Source of the DNA: Theropithecus gelada
Taxonomy: Eukaryota > Chordata > Mammalia > Primates > Cercopithecidae
Assembly (NCBI RefSeq): GCF_003255815.1
Contig: NC_037671.1
Span: forward strand, 153,442,645-153,506,644
Reading direction: 5' to 3'
DNA length: 64,000 nucleotides
The position numbers and the translations under genes are program-made. Under the pieces are notes generated by a model that worked only from the letters and a program-made list of their open reading frames with translations, was not told where the DNA came from and made no database searches. Of the stretch, positions 10,986-22,890 are shown piece after piece. Position 1 is the stretch's first letter; every line of letters begins with the position of its first letter.

Positions 10986-11779
10986 CCATCAGTACCATTT
11001 TTTTTCTATTGACCCCTTAAACACAGATATTATTTTTAAAACTGTCAATTCTAGCCATCTGACAAAAAAGTTCTTGAATTTATAGGATGCGCTCTCGCTA
11101 TATGTGACCAGATCTCATCTTGGTGGTTGTAACTTTCACAGATGTCTTTGGTGCCTCATCCATATCCTGTTGGCATTCACTCTAAAGGATTGCTTTTTGC
11201 AAATACATGGCTCTTCCACTTAGGGCACTCTTCCATTTAGGGAATTTCATGTTTGTATTAGTTTGCTTAGGCCGCATACAATACAAATCAGAAGTTCTGG
11301 AGGTGTAATACCTCCAAAACAAGTCACCAGAAATTTTGGAGAAGATGTGATGTATAATTGTTACAGGTTGCTTGCTTCTCATTTGGGATAAGTCTGATGC
11401 ATGTTTTGCACTGTCTCCTGGAGTTCATTAGTGGTACTTAGTTCCAGTTGCCCTCAGTGGTAGCTTACTTGTAATGCAGCTTCTATTGATTTTATTTTTT
11501 TCCCTTTTTTTCTCTATTCTTTTGTAGACACTTACCTGGATCACTGAAAAAACAAATTACTTACATTCTAACCTTTTTCACTGGGTTTGCCTCTGGGAAA
11601 ATTCAAACTCAGATACAAGTCAGTCTCATCTGCCTACTGTATTTAGTGTTTATCCATTTCTATTTGGTCTCAACATATTGTGGCTATCTCTTCTGAATGT
11701 TTTTAATTTGCTCTCTGTATACCTCTCCTTTATCTATGTGCTGAACTATTCAAGTATCCTTTAAGAGAAGTCCTTTTAT
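10986..11779. other. Unassigned intergenic DNA
   Basis: No recognised gene or repeat, apart from a short phrase near 11253 ('tgtattagtttgcttaggc') that resembles an MLT1/MST LTR end. Ends in the 4-bp target site 'ttat'. Confidence 0.45.
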
Positions 11780-12488
11780 TGATATGGACAGGAGGCAGGA
11801 AAATACTGGGTAGAAGTGGGTGGTTCCCTGGCAAAGGCCCCACCCTCAAGCCTGGAAACCCATGGGCCTAAATAGGAATAGGCATTCCTGTTTTGGTGCT
11901 GAAATGGTGCCTTTTTCCAAGACCACTTGGCCCACCACACCCCTATCCTGTGCTCATATAAACCCCAAGCTCCACTAGCAGAGCAGCACAGTGGAGTGGC
12001 AGAGGAAAAGAGGAGTATCAACGCCAAGAGGAATTTGGCTGGGGACTGTGGGAGAGGAGCTTGGCCACAGGACAGCTGAACTCCAGGGGAAGATCATCTT
12101 CCCACTCCATCCCCTTTCTGGCTCCCCATCCATCCTGCTGAGAGCCACCTCTAGCACTCAATAAAATCCCCATATTCACCATCCTTCAAGTCCATGTGAC
12201 CTGTTTCTTCCTGGATGCCGGACAAGGACCCTGGTACCAAGAGGGCAGGATGTAAAAGGCTGTCACCCTGACTCTCCCCTGAGCTGGTTAACACTTAGCC
12301 ATCTGCAAATGGCAACTGCTAAAAGGGCATTAATCGTAACACACTCCTAGATGCTACCGTGGGGCTGGAGCCCAAAAGCGCTTGCCCAGGTGCCTGCCCG
12401 TCTGCATGCTCCTCCTCCTGTAAGGGAGCAAACGAGCCATGCCCCTGTTTCAAGTCCCATGAAGGGATCAGGGAACTCTCATGTTTCA
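11780..12488 (+). mobile_element. Solo ERV1 LTR, 709 bp
   Basis: TG...CA ends ('tgatatggacagg' to 'ctctcatgtttca') with a perfect 4-bp target duplication 'ttat' (11776-11779, 12489-12492). A TATA box 'catataaacc' is at about 11955-11964 and a poly-A signal 'aataaa' at 12160-12165, so U3, R and U5 lie in plus orientation. Little diverged and GC-richer than its surroundings. Family not firmly identified. Minus-strand frames across it are shadows. Confidence 0.85.
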
Positions 12489-13700
12489 TTATTTTTGCAA
12501 CATGTGCTAAGATTCTAGCAACATCCTTAGAAAAATTCTCCCATATTCACTCCTACGGTCTCTTCCTTTTGGTCTTCCTTGTCTCTCTTTGGAAACATGA
12601 GCTGCTTTAAAAAACTGCTATATTCATAGTATAGTTTTCACAACCAGGCATAGTTTAGAGCAGGCATAGGCAAGACTTTATCATCCTCATAGATACTATG
12701 AGTTGTTTCATTTTGTAGCAACAAAGGTGTGATTGCACAGTACATCCATAGAAAGCTATACCTGTTTGTTGACTTAAGAATTTAAAAGAGGGGAGTGATA
12801 AGATGGTATGGTTTAAAGCTTGGTTTACAAATATCAGATGTGATGGCATCTTATAGTACTACTTCTTTTCTTTCTACTTTTTTAGTATAAAATAATATTT
12901 AATAATACTTTATTTGGATAAAATACTTAATACTATATAGTAGATACTTAATAATACTTTTATTTGAATAAAATAATTATCTAATGGGTAAAATGGTTAA
13001 TCTGTGTAAATGTATTCTGGATACATAACTATCTTTTATAATGCTACAACTAGCAAGAACTTTCTTGTTTCATATTTTTCTTCTTCTCGTATTTTTCTTC
13101 TTTTCATTTTTTCAGCAGGGAAGTCACATTGATTTCTGCTATAGAAAGAAGGCTAGAAACAGCTGCAAACTGCTCTATGGGGCAATTTAGTATCAAAAAT
13201 CAGCTAGCAGAATAGATAACATTCAGAGACAAAACACCACCAGGCAAATTCAAGAGCATTTAGACCCAACTTACGTTTAATCTCTCCCCAGTTGATAATA
13301 GGCAAATATTGATAGTGGACACTAAAATCTACAAAGCAAAAAAGAATGATTTTCATGGCTATTGAAAAAAGCCACTGGAGTCAGTTGTTTCTTTTCATCT
13401 GCCAGTTGCTTCTCCTTTTTATGTCTTTGGATTGGCTTATTGTTTCAAGCTTTGTTCCTCACTTAGAGGCAATTTACACAGAAAAGAGGTTCTCATTTGC
13501 ATATTCTGCTGAGGAACTCAAAGCATGTTTCCTTGGAAACTTTGGTTGTCTGAAACAATTATTTACATAAACAATGTTTTTTATCAGGCTAATGTTTCTA
13601 AAGAAAGAAGAATATTAATAGTTTGCCCCAAATAAAGCATAAATTAAGACTAACATATTTTATCCTGAGATTCATTAAGATTAGCAAAATTTAATTATTT
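12489..13700. other. Unassigned AT-rich DNA with a local duplication
   Basis: At about 12898-12990 a segment is repeated in tandem with a 50-bp shift ('aataatactttatttg' and 'aataatacttttatttg'). Nothing else is recognised. A plus frame of 74 codons at 13346-13570 has no family resemblance and no supporting signals. Confidence 0.45.
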
Positions 13701-14041
13701 TGTTGTAGGACTCTTTCTTTAGTTCAGCTAAAATCAGGGGTCCTTACCACATGGCCATAAAAAATTAGGCTAGCAGAAAATTTTGAAGGGTAAGGAGGGG
13801 AAGGTTTATGGGGTGAAAAGGAAAAGAGAGAAGCAGGGACTCTCTGCAAGGCCTGAGTCCCTGCTAGTGCGCTTCTAGCCTCGCAGCTGGAATCCCAGGT
13901 TCCACCCAGGAAGAGGAGGGGCCAGGCTCCTCCCTGCTGCAAATAGCATGAACTTCTGTGTTTCTACTTTAGTGTGCACTCTTCCCAGTGTACAGGCTGG
14001 TTGGAGTTTCTTTGGGGATCCCTTCCCACCTGGCTGTCTCA
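13701..14041 (-). mobile_element. Probable LTR, minus strand
   Basis: On the minus strand the block starts 'tgagacagccaggtgg', is GC-rich in the middle and ends 'gtcctacaaca', i.e. TG...CA borders. A 'ccataaacc' motif lies in between. No matching target duplication was found and the family is not recognised, so this rests on overall LTR look. Confidence 0.4.
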
Positions 14042-14754
14042 CGATCATCAACAATTTGAAATAATCACCAAAACTTTCATAACATGTATTGAGTTACATG
14101 TTCTATACATTATACAACAGTATCACCTCCTACCTAATTTAGGACGGTAGGTGGAAAGTTAACTGAAATAGTTGTCTAAAGTGTTATATCAGAAAAAAAC
14201 AAAAAGATAGATACTGTTAAAGAAAAAATATTTATGTCACTTGTTAAAGATGGTAATGCAGACTTTATTCAAAGGGGGCCATAGAAATAGGTATAGGAAC
14301 TCCTGCAATGGGATTGCAGCTGGGGAGAGGGCGTGGACTCAACTCCAATTGGGAAAATACCATAATTCATGCCAAATTTTAATTTTAAAATTTATTTCCA
14401 AAATAAACACAATAGTGAAGATGTAAAAAATATATCTATATAAAAAGACAATATATGTATATGTACATCATACATATATTCTATCTTTTAAAATAGGAAT
14501 TCCTAAGCGAATAATACTTTTATGCTTTCTCTTACATTAGCAAATTATTTGAAATGGGGAGACTAACATTTGGAAATGTTATCAGATGTGTCTTATAATT
14601 TTCCTCTTTTCTCTAAGTGCCAGTTCTGTTCAGAAGTTGAAAAACAAATCAGGTATCACCCACCTATTTAACATTGTTGTCAGAATCCTTCAACTCCACA
14701 TATAGCTGATCCCCAGCTCTTTGACTCCCAATTATGACAAGGTATCTAGTGTTT
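14042..14754. other. Unassigned AT-rich DNA
   Basis: Includes an AT-alternating stretch at 14430-14485. A 19-base string at about 14718-14737 recurs at about 16596-16615. No gene or clear repeat family. Confidence 0.45.
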
Positions 14755-14770
14755 TCTTTTTCAGTTTCTT

Positions 14771-15068
14771 TTTTTTTTTTTTTTTTTTGAGACGGAGTCT
14801 CGCTGTGTCACCCAGGCTGGAGTGCAGTGGCGCGATCTCGGCTCACTGCAAGCTCCGCCTCCCGGGTTTACGCCATTCTCCTGCCTCAGCCTCCGAGTAG
14901 CTGGGACTACAGGCGCCCGCCACCACGCCCGGCTAGTTTTTTGTATTTTTAGTAGAGACGGGGTTTCACCATGTTAGTCAGGATGGTCTCGATCTCCTGA
15001 CCTCGTGATCCACCCGCCTCGGCCTCCCAAAGTGCTGGGATTACAGGGTTGAGCCACCGCGCCCGGCC
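14771..15068 (-). mobile_element. AluY, minus strand, full length
   Basis: Antisense Alu with very few changes ('gagacggagtctcgctgtgt', 'gagccaccgcgcccggcc'). Perfect 16-bp target duplication 'tctttttcagtttctt' at 14755-14770 and 15069-15084, so it is a recent insertion. Confidence 0.97.
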
Positions 15069-15195
15069 TCTTTTTCAGTTTCTTATCCTAATCTCTAGCT
15101 CCATTTTTGTAGCTTATTTTCTTTCCCAAAATGAAAAGTTAGTTATAACTAATTTATTGCCTTTCTACTCACATATAGTTATATTAAAAATTTGG

Positions 15196-15477
15196 GGCCG
15201 GGCGCGGTGGCTCAAGCCTGTAATCCCAGCACTTTGGGAGGCCGAGACGGGCGGATCACGAGGTCAGGAGATCGAGACCATCCTGGCTAACACAGTGAAA
15301 CCCCGTCTCTACTAAAAAATACAAAAAAAAATAGCCGGGCGAGGTGGCGGGCGCCTGTAGTCCCAGCTATAGGGAGGCTGAGGCAGGAGAATGGCCTAAA
15401 CCTGGGAGGCGGAGCTTGCAGTGAGCTGAGATCCGGCCACTGCACTCCAGCCTGGGCGACAGTGCGAGACTCCCTCT

Positions 15478-15510
<33 letters not shown>
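15196..15510 (+). mobile_element. AluY of Old World monkey type, plus strand
   Basis: Begins 'ggccgggcgcggtggctcaa' and ends in a 30-base poly-A. It carries 'gggcgaggtggcgggcg' and 'gatccggccactgcactcc', variants of cercopithecoid AluY lineages. Short target duplication 'aaaaatttggg' on both sides. The 90-codon minus frame at 15367-15639 is mostly Alu. Confidence 0.96.
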
Positions 15511-15514
<4 letters not shown>

Positions 15515-16590
15515 GGCATTGTAAGAAATGACGTAATAGTAGAAAAGACAGATTTGGAACTTATTAAACCAATTTCAAGAACAGGGAGTGGATGCACCAT
15601 TGTCGAAAAATCCAGCTTATCTTCCCAGAAAGAAATCAAAATGTCTTGAATGTCTTCTACATCAGCCTGAGCTTGGCAGCCTATATATTACTGATAGTTG
15701 ATAAATATGTATTGAAAGTTTCAAAATTATAGATTGAAATTGGCAAGCTTATTTATTCTGGCAAAACCAACATTCACTTTACTAGAATTTAGGCAATCAT
15801 CTCAGCTCTTCATGGACAACATAATCTCAAAATTATGACAGAAATGAAGGAAAAAATCATCATTAAATATTCCCAATTCTCAGTTTGGTTCCATGTACTT
15901 AGAAGTTCTTCATGTTTTATTTAAATGAATTTTCATTGTCAAATTAAGTACCACTCACAAATTTTTCTCTCCAGCCAAATCTTTTCTCTGAATATCAGGT
16001 TTCCATATCTGTTTGTGGTTAGTGACTCCCAAACTCAATTCCCAATCTTTCCCCCCACACCCTCTCACACTTCCCCAAATCTGTAAAAGCCATCTTCATC
16101 TCAATTAATAGCACAAATCCTTCCAAGTGCTTTGGCCGAGAACTTGGGTTCATCATTGACTCCTCTTTTTCTCTCTAATCCTGTATCTAGTCATCAAGGA
16201 ATGATGTTTTCTGTAATTTCAAAGTATGTATAGCATCTTAACCACTTCTCTGTCTGAATCACCATCTATAGACTAGAAGATTGCAACAGACTTCTATCTG
16301 TTCCTCCTAGACTTTTAAATGATCTTCTTACCCCTCACCTTGCTCCTTTACAATTTATTCACATTAAACCAACCAAGTGAACTTTTTAAAATGTAATTTT
16401 CATGTCATTTCTCTGAGAAAATTCTCCATTGGTGCCTCATTTCAATTTAAAAGCTGAAGTTCTCACAATGGCCTATAAGCCCCTTCATGACCTGGTTTAC
16501 TGTTACCTGTCTTACACAGGAATACTGATCAAGATCTACCAGGGGAAGGGGCCCTAGTGAACACAGCCTGATGTCAGGGGAAAGCCCTGA
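15511..16590. other. Unassigned DNA; possible ancient repeat 16100-16505
   Basis: From 16100 to 16505 phrases such as 'gattgcaacagacttctatc', 'gctgaagttctcacaatggc' and 'cctataagccccttcatgac' recall a mammal-wide interspersed repeat that I cannot name with confidence. The rest is unrecognised. Confidence 0.4.
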
Positions 16591-16610
16591 GGAGATCTTT
16601 GACTCCCAAT

Positions 16611-16698
16611 TATGAGTACAAAAAAGTACAAACTAGGAGTTTGTACTCATAGGAATGAGTACTCATAAGAATTGTACTCATAGGAATGAGTACAAACT
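16611..16698. repeat. Cluster of overlapping perfect palindromes
   Basis: Three hairpin-forming units: 16625-16647 (10-bp arms AGTACAAACT/AGTTTGTACT, loop 3), 16643-16662 (8-bp arms GTACTCAT/ATGAGTAC, loop agga) and 16672-16695 (10-bp arms, same loop). The 20-base core of the last two is identical, so there is also a 31-bp tandem spacing. 16638-16650 also pairs with 16686-16698. Confidence 0.9.
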
Positions 16699-16699
16699 A

Positions 16700-18560
16700 A
16701 AGGAGTCTCAACAAAACAGCAATCCAGACTTGACTTAGCTGAGTCCCTGATTATATTATGAGGATAGCTATGCCTCTCGATTTCATTTGTCAAGCAGCAA
16801 TTGGTGGGGAAAACTTATCTGGAAGAAGTCAATATTGTTTGGAGTCACCACAACTTTTCACACACAATTTGTGTGTTTCATTAAATACCACTAGACATGT
16901 TAAGCGATAGGATAATATGATCAGAAATACAAAGAAAACGCCAGACCATATAGCAAATCCACAAGGTGATTCTGTTATTAGAGTTAGCAGATAGAAACAT
17001 TAACATAGCTGTAATTAATGCATTAAAGAATTTAGAAAAATGGGAAAAAGATGAAAAGTTAGAGAATGTTATCGAATTTACAAATTGTAAAGCAAATTGA
17101 TACTCAAGGCTCAAATTAAGCCCTATAGAAATTTAAAAACAGTAGAAGATAGGATTCAATAGAAAATCTGAGGCCTGAATGCTCAAAAGAGAAAGGACAT
17201 TAGAGACATATGAAACACATGGATATGATCAGGCGTTCCAGGAAAAAGTAAAAAGTGTAGCAGAAGTAATATTTGAATGGATCATAGCCAGGATTTTTTT
17301 TTAACAACTGATAAAGGACTCAGAGAAGGACTGTGCTAGAAAACATCCAGCATAACAAATACAAATAAATCATACGCAGGCATATAATAGCAAAACTCTG
17401 AAAACCAAAGTCTAATAGAAAATCTTAAAAGCAGGAAAAGTGAAAAAGACACTTCACCTTCAAAGTCTGACAGCTAAATACTCAGCAGAAATTATGGAAG
17501 CCATTTATTAAAAAGTCAAAAAATAATAGATGCTAGCAAGGTTGTGGCAAAAAGCAAATGCTTAATGCTTATATGCTACTGGTGGTAGTATACATTAGTT
17601 CAGCCATTGTGAAAAGCTGTGTGGCAATTCCTCAAGGAACTCAGAACAAAATTATTTGACCCCACAATCTGTTATTGGGTATATACCCAAAAGACTATAA
17701 ATTGTTCTAACATAAAGACATCCATGCGTATATTCATCTCAGCACTATTCACAATAACAAAGACATGAAATCAAACTAAATGCCCCTCAATGGTAGATGG
17801 ATAAAGAAGATATGGTACATATATAATATAGAATACTATGCAGCCATAAAAAGGAACAAGATCATGTCATTTACGGCAACATAGATAGAGCTGGAAGCCA
17901 TTATCCTAAGCAAATTAACACAGGAACACAAAACCAAATGCCACATGTTCTCACTTACAAGTGAGAGCTGAACACTGAATACACGTGGACATAAGAGAAC
18001 AACAGAGACTAGGGCCTGCTTGTGGGTAAAGGGTGGAAATAGGGAGAGGATCAAAAAACCACCTATAGGGTACTATGCTTATTACCTGGCTGATGAAATA
18101 ATCTGTACACCAAACTCAGGTGACATAAAATTTACCCATAACACAAACCAACACATGTACCCTTGAACGTAAAATGAAAGTTAAAAAATACATACATAAA
18201 ACAAAATCATGATGGAAGCCAGAAATCAATAGGATGACACCTTAAAAATGCTAGAGAAAAATTGCCTACCTGAATTCTACATCAAGCAAATAACCCTTCA
18301 AAATGTAGACAAAATAATTAATAACATTTTCAGAAAAATAAAGAATGAGAAGTCACCACCAGCAGATCTGAATGAACAGAAACACTTAGGAAATTCCTCA
18401 GGCAGAAGTAAAATAATTTGAGATAGAAACATGTAAATTCAAGAGGTAAAGATAAATATGTGGATAAATCCAATCACATACTATTTTTAAAACAACAATA
18501 ATAGTAATTATTTGTAGTTCTTAAAATATGTGAAAAATTAAAATATACAACAATACAAAA
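16700..18560 (+). mobile_element. Ancient L1M ORF1 region, split by a younger L1
   Basis: Degenerate L1 ORF1 text: 'gcagaagtaatatttgaatg', 'cttaaaagcaggaaaagtg', 'cacttcaccttcaaagtctg', 'attatggaagcc'. After the L1P insertion it continues 'ggatgacaccttaaaaatgc', 'gcctacctgaattctacatc' and 'cctcaggcagaagtaaaat'. Reading frames are gone. Confidence 0.6.
17503..18205 (+). mobile_element. 5'-truncated L1 (L1PB/L1MA-like) 3' end
   Basis: Colinear with the L1 ORF2 C-terminus and 3' UTR: 'attaaaaagtcaaaaaataa', 'cattgtgaaaagctgtgtgg', 'tattgggtatatacccaaaa', 'tactatgcagccataaaaag', ending 'cacatgtacccttgaacg' and an A-rich tail. 'tggaagcc' on both sides suggests the target duplication. Inserted into the L1M ORF1. 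Confidence 0.9.
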
Positions 18561-18857
18561 TATCATAGGGGGCTAATAACAAATTTATACTACCATATCG
18601 ACATTCTGATTTTTTCTAACCTTTCCTCTAGAACTACAGGCTGAATGACTTTCAGCGTATTGATGTTGACAGTTTTACCAAATCTTTTGCCATTGCCTAA
18701 TAGAGTCTTTCATATTTTCCATTTCTGTTATCAATTTCTTCATTGTCTGATCACTAAGCCACTGTGACACATTCAAGGCATTTTTCAAAGGATGTATCCC
18801 ACTTCAAATTACCAATATCTATATTAGTTAAGATGATATCAGAAGCTATAAAATTTA

Positions 18858-19167
18858 GGCCAGTGTGGTGGCTCACACTTATAATTCCAGCACTCTGGGA
18901 GGCTGAGGCAGGTGGACCACCTAAGGTCAGGAGTTTGAGATTAGCTTGGCCAACATGGCAAAACCTTGTCTCTAATAAAAATACAGAAATTAGTCAGGCA
19001 TGGTGGCACGCCCCTGTAATCCCAGCTACTTGGGAGGCTGAGACAGGAGAATTGGTTGAACCCAGGAGGCGGAGGTTGCAGCGAGCCACGACTGTGCCTC
19101 TGCTCTCCAGCCTGGGTGACAGAGTGAGACTCTGCCAAAGAAAAAAAAGAAAGAAAGAAAGAAAAGG
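18858..19167 (+). mobile_element. AluS-like, plus strand
   Basis: 'ggccagtgtggtggctcaca' to a (gaaa)n-like tail at 19139-19166. Target duplication 'tataaaattta' at 18847-18857 and 19168-19178. The 148-codon plus frame and 101-codon minus frame are Alu read-throughs. Confidence 0.96.
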
Positions 19168-19179
19168 TATAAAATTTAG

Positions 19180-21440
19180 AAAGAAAGCAAAATTTTTTTC
19201 CTCTTGGTGAGTTTATATAAGTAGAGTTTTTTTCTTTTCTGCTCAAGTAATAGTCTAATATAGGTGTTCTTGGTGGATAAGTAGCCTTGTATCCAGTGAT
19301 TCAAGACCTTAAGCTCTTTCCATTCTGTATCTTCAATATCCTTTAGGACCTTGAAGTCCTCTGCATTTATCTGGCAGGTCAGAAAAGAGTGAGAATAAAC
19401 CAGAGCTGTTGTTTCTCAGCGTGAAGTGGCATCCATCTCTTTTACTCACAAAGGATTGGAATTATAGACTTTGCATAGACAGCTGCTTCCCAATAGAAAT
19501 GCTTACATTCCTGAGAGAAATCATGAATTTTTGTTGACCAGTTAATCAGTTCTGTCACTAAAGGTTTTTTGAACGAATAAAATAATCTGATGGTTTTAAA
19601 ATTTGTAAACAAAGCTTACTTCCTATCATAATAACCTTATAATGCATTCATAATTAAATCAACTTGACAAGGTATCTATGGTACAGGGAGGGAAATGTCC
19701 TGTATTTTGTGCTATTATGTAAAATATTTCCATTAGATTACTCATCTGGGAGTACATACCACTAAAATAAGAAGCATGAGTTGAAAAATCAATGATACAG
19801 CCACAATTATATATTTTGAAAAAAGAGATGCATTTTACTTGAGATAGTTTGTATTTTAATCTGTCTACAATGAATTTAACTTAATTAGTTAAAGACATTA
19901 GAAATTAAGGTATTAGTGAGAGTGTTTTATTTTACTAAGTTTCATAAATGATTATTGTTGTTTATGACAGTTGTTTGAAATGACCTCCCTTAACTGCTCC
20001 TTTTTCCCTTTGCATTTATATATTTGCTCTTTTGTATGTGGAACTTAAGTCTATAAGGCACTGGGTTTATTCACTTAAGTTCCTGTTCAAAAGGAACTTT
20101 TTGGTACTTTAATTTTGCCATCAACAGCAATGAGTCCTGAAGTCATACAAACTTTAAAGATTTAGGTTAGTCTTTTGAAACTCACTTCTCTTAAACATGG
20201 ATGGGGTATGAAGCAAATCAAAATGTTCATATTTAAAGCAATTGTGCTGAACTACTTAATTTCTCAAAATCACTTCTCTCTCTGCTTTAACAGTGGGAAA
20301 AACAAATGATAATTATGGTCCTCAAATTTGTGACCTAAACCCATACCTCCAAGGGATAGAGATGATTATTTTGCCAATATAAATTCAAACTCACAGATGA
20401 TTGCATACATTAGAAACACACTGTAGTATCAAGCAATTGATTGGAAAACAAATTTTGTGAAATATGATGATATAACACATGAAAATATGCCTATAATAGT
20501 AAATCTAAATTAAATATATACCCTTGATTATTCATATTAGCCATTTAATATAGATGCTACTTTTGTATTTAACTTACAAGTAGCAACATTTAAAACAATT
20601 ACATTCATCCATTTGAAGCTTAGCATCAGATGAGGTGGCCATTTAGAAACTGCTCAATCTGATAGACTAAGCTTATGCCTTTGATTAGTTTGCTGAGCCC
20701 CTTTAGAGTTAATGAAAACATCTTACCAGTTGTCTACTTTTTGAAATTTTTATTAAATAAGAGGTGAAACATTGTGCCTATGAAGTGCAGGATTAGTCAC
20801 TCAAGTTGAGTTCCTATTCAAAAGGCACCTTCCAATATGACCCAAAAACACCACTAAAACATTTTAAATATCATATGAAATGCTAATTAGATCTAGTCAA
20901 ATATATATTAAATTTTTGTTACAATTCATTTTGTCCTTGGTTATTATTGAATGAGGTAGATGCAGTTTTTAGCTTGGTAGCAAATGAATTATTTTCAACT
21001 TTACAATAATCATTAAAACTGCAAATAATCTATTGATTTTCCTTTTGTTTGATACAGGTTTTAGATTTAGATTTAACAATGGAGATTTTCAATACACAAA
21101 GTAAATGAAGACCGATCTTTGAGGTATTTAGTTTGCCTTCAGGGCCAACACTAGAAAAATTAACATATACATTTTATTGCCAGAATCAAGAAAACTTTGG
21201 TCATTACAAAGATTATAAATTACTTGAGAGCAACAATTATGTGTTAGATAATTTTATAGTCTGCAGCTGTGCCAAAGGAAGTGAGGTGGGAAGCAAGGGA
21301 CATAGAGGCAGAGGAAGGGCAAGGAGAATCCCATGCCATCGGAACCAGGGAAGTAAGTAAGAAATTGCCTTGTGGTGGCCTCTCACAACATCAGTCACCT
21401 CAGTGAACATAGACTATCTTTCTGTTTGTTAATTATCAGA
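19180..21440. other. Longest stretch without recognised repeats; one candidate exon
   Basis: About 2.3 kb of AT-rich DNA without a recognised Alu, L1 or LTR. It holds a possible exon at 21058-21352: a polypyrimidine tract and 'gatacag' precede it and a consensus 'gtaagt' follows. Its 5' part has stops in the frame that is open later, so any transcript would more likely be non-coding. Two weakly similar phrases near 20060 and 20775 hint at an unknown old repeat. Confidence 0.4.
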
Positions 21441-22130
21441 AAAATTTAGTAGTTTTCATTGTGTAGGACTGTCATATCTTATCTTGAATTTCTTCTCAAG
21501 TATTTTGCGTTCTTCAGTGCTAATATAAGTGTTTTTTAATTGTCTTTTCACAATTGCTTCTTGCTAATATAGAGACATAGGATATATTTTTTATATTGAC
21601 TTTGTAGACTGTGACTTTGCTAAATTTATGTATTCATTCTAGTATCTTGTTGTTTAGATTCCAGCAAAATTTTGAGTCGAAGTATTGAGAAAGGGCATCT
21701 TTGCTTTGTTTCATAGCTTAGGTGAAAGGCTTTCATATTTTACTTAGGTAACTATAGGTTTATTGTAGATTTCTTTCTCCAGATTGAAGAATTTCTATTG
21801 TATTCCTAGTCACTGAAAATTAAAAAACTTTTTTTCCGATATTTTAGTTTTGATTTCCAGATTCTCATTTGTTTATATTTCTAAAAGGTATCTATTTTTC
21901 TTCTGAAACTCCATTTATCTTCATTCATTATATCCATCTTTTTTGCAAAATCCTTTAACATATTTATGATACTTATTTCAATGTAATACTTCCTAATTAA
22001 AGAATCTGGATGATCTGTGAGTTTGTCTCTATTGACTTTCATTCTTGAGTATTTATCACATTTTCCTGTTTCTTAACATATCTCATAATTTCTATCTAAC
22101 TCTAAACAGAGTGTTTTTATCTCAGAGTGG
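21441..22130 (-). mobile_element. Ancient L1M, antisense
   Basis: Follows antisense L1 ORF2: 'gactttgctaaatttatgta', 'gagaaagggcatctttgctt', 'gtgaaaggctttcatatttt', 'ggtttattgtagatttc'. The rightmost 300 bases ('cattttcctgtttcttaaca') may be a different old L1M segment. Strong divergence. Confidence 0.55.
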
Positions 22131-22352
22131 GCAGGCCTAGTGGCTAGGGTAAGGGGCTCATCATTCAAATTCTACTGGGGTCATATTGAGTTGCTTTGGG
22201 CTACAGCTTTTAATAGTTTTGTTCTACTATTGAATTCCTTTCTAGCAGGATTCTGGAAGCTTTGCACCCCAAAATGCGTAAGACTGCATAAATTTGGTTC
22301 CATACCTTTATTTTACTGACACTGAAAAGTAAAACTTTTAGGCCCTCCCCGT

Positions 22353-22890
22353 ACATGGTTCTGTTTGTTCGTGGCGCAGGCAGAGTTTGTTGCAAGGCTA
22401 GATGTAAGACTTGTTACTAAATGATTAACTGCCTTTGTTCTGCTTCTGTAAAACTGCTTTCCCGCCCTCCGAATTGTAAAACAAGCCCTGCCTCAGCCGG
22501 AAATTCCAAACCAGTATGCTAAAGGTGGCGGGGCCCGATCGCTGCAACCCAGACCCAAGGTTGCATCAGCAAAGGAAAACTGCATTCCCCAGACCTCCCC
22601 GGGGCTAGTACCTATCCCACCCCTTTGCGTCGCCAAATAGAAAAAGACACCTGGCCTCGAGGTTACAAAAGAGGCCAATCAATAGCCTGTATGCAAATAA
22701 AGCCTAAACGCTATAAAAGAGATGTATCGCCACAAATCGGGGCTCTCTCTCTCTCTCTCTCTCTCCCTCATTCCTCCCAAGTGAGAGGGCCCTGGTGCAC
22801 CAGTAAATGACTTTCTGCCGAAATCTGTGTGTTGGGTGGTTCCTCGCGCCGACTCTCAACCCCTAAGGAACGTGATTCTAACAACACTTC
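22353..22890 (+). mobile_element. ERV1-like LTR, plus strand
   Basis: Promoter-like order: 'tgcaaataaagcc', TATA box 'ctataaaag' at about 22712, a (CT)n run at the R-like start, 'ctggtgcaccagtaaatgac', and a U5 ending 'gattctaacaaca' (CA terminus). The left border is uncertain: 'tgtttgttcg' at 22353 or 'tgttgcaagg' at 22389. Preceding 'gttc' against following 'cttc' would be an imperfect 4-bp duplication. Low divergence suggests a fairly young gammaretrovirus-like LTR. Confidence 0.65.
22743..22766. repeat. (CT)n microsatellite in an LTR
   Basis: Eleven to twelve CT units about 25 bases downstream of the TATA box of the surrounding LTR, therefore near its expected transcription start. Confidence 0.93.

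Noticed and set aside
11776..12157. Minus frames of 60-83 codons
   Set aside because: They lie antisense inside a solo LTR whose own TATA and poly-A signals are on the plus strand.
18764..19246. Open frames of 148 (plus) and 101 (minus) codons
   Set aside because: Both are translations of one Alu and its flanks; the peptides show the usual Alu words (IPALWEAEAGG, SHSVTQAGEQ).
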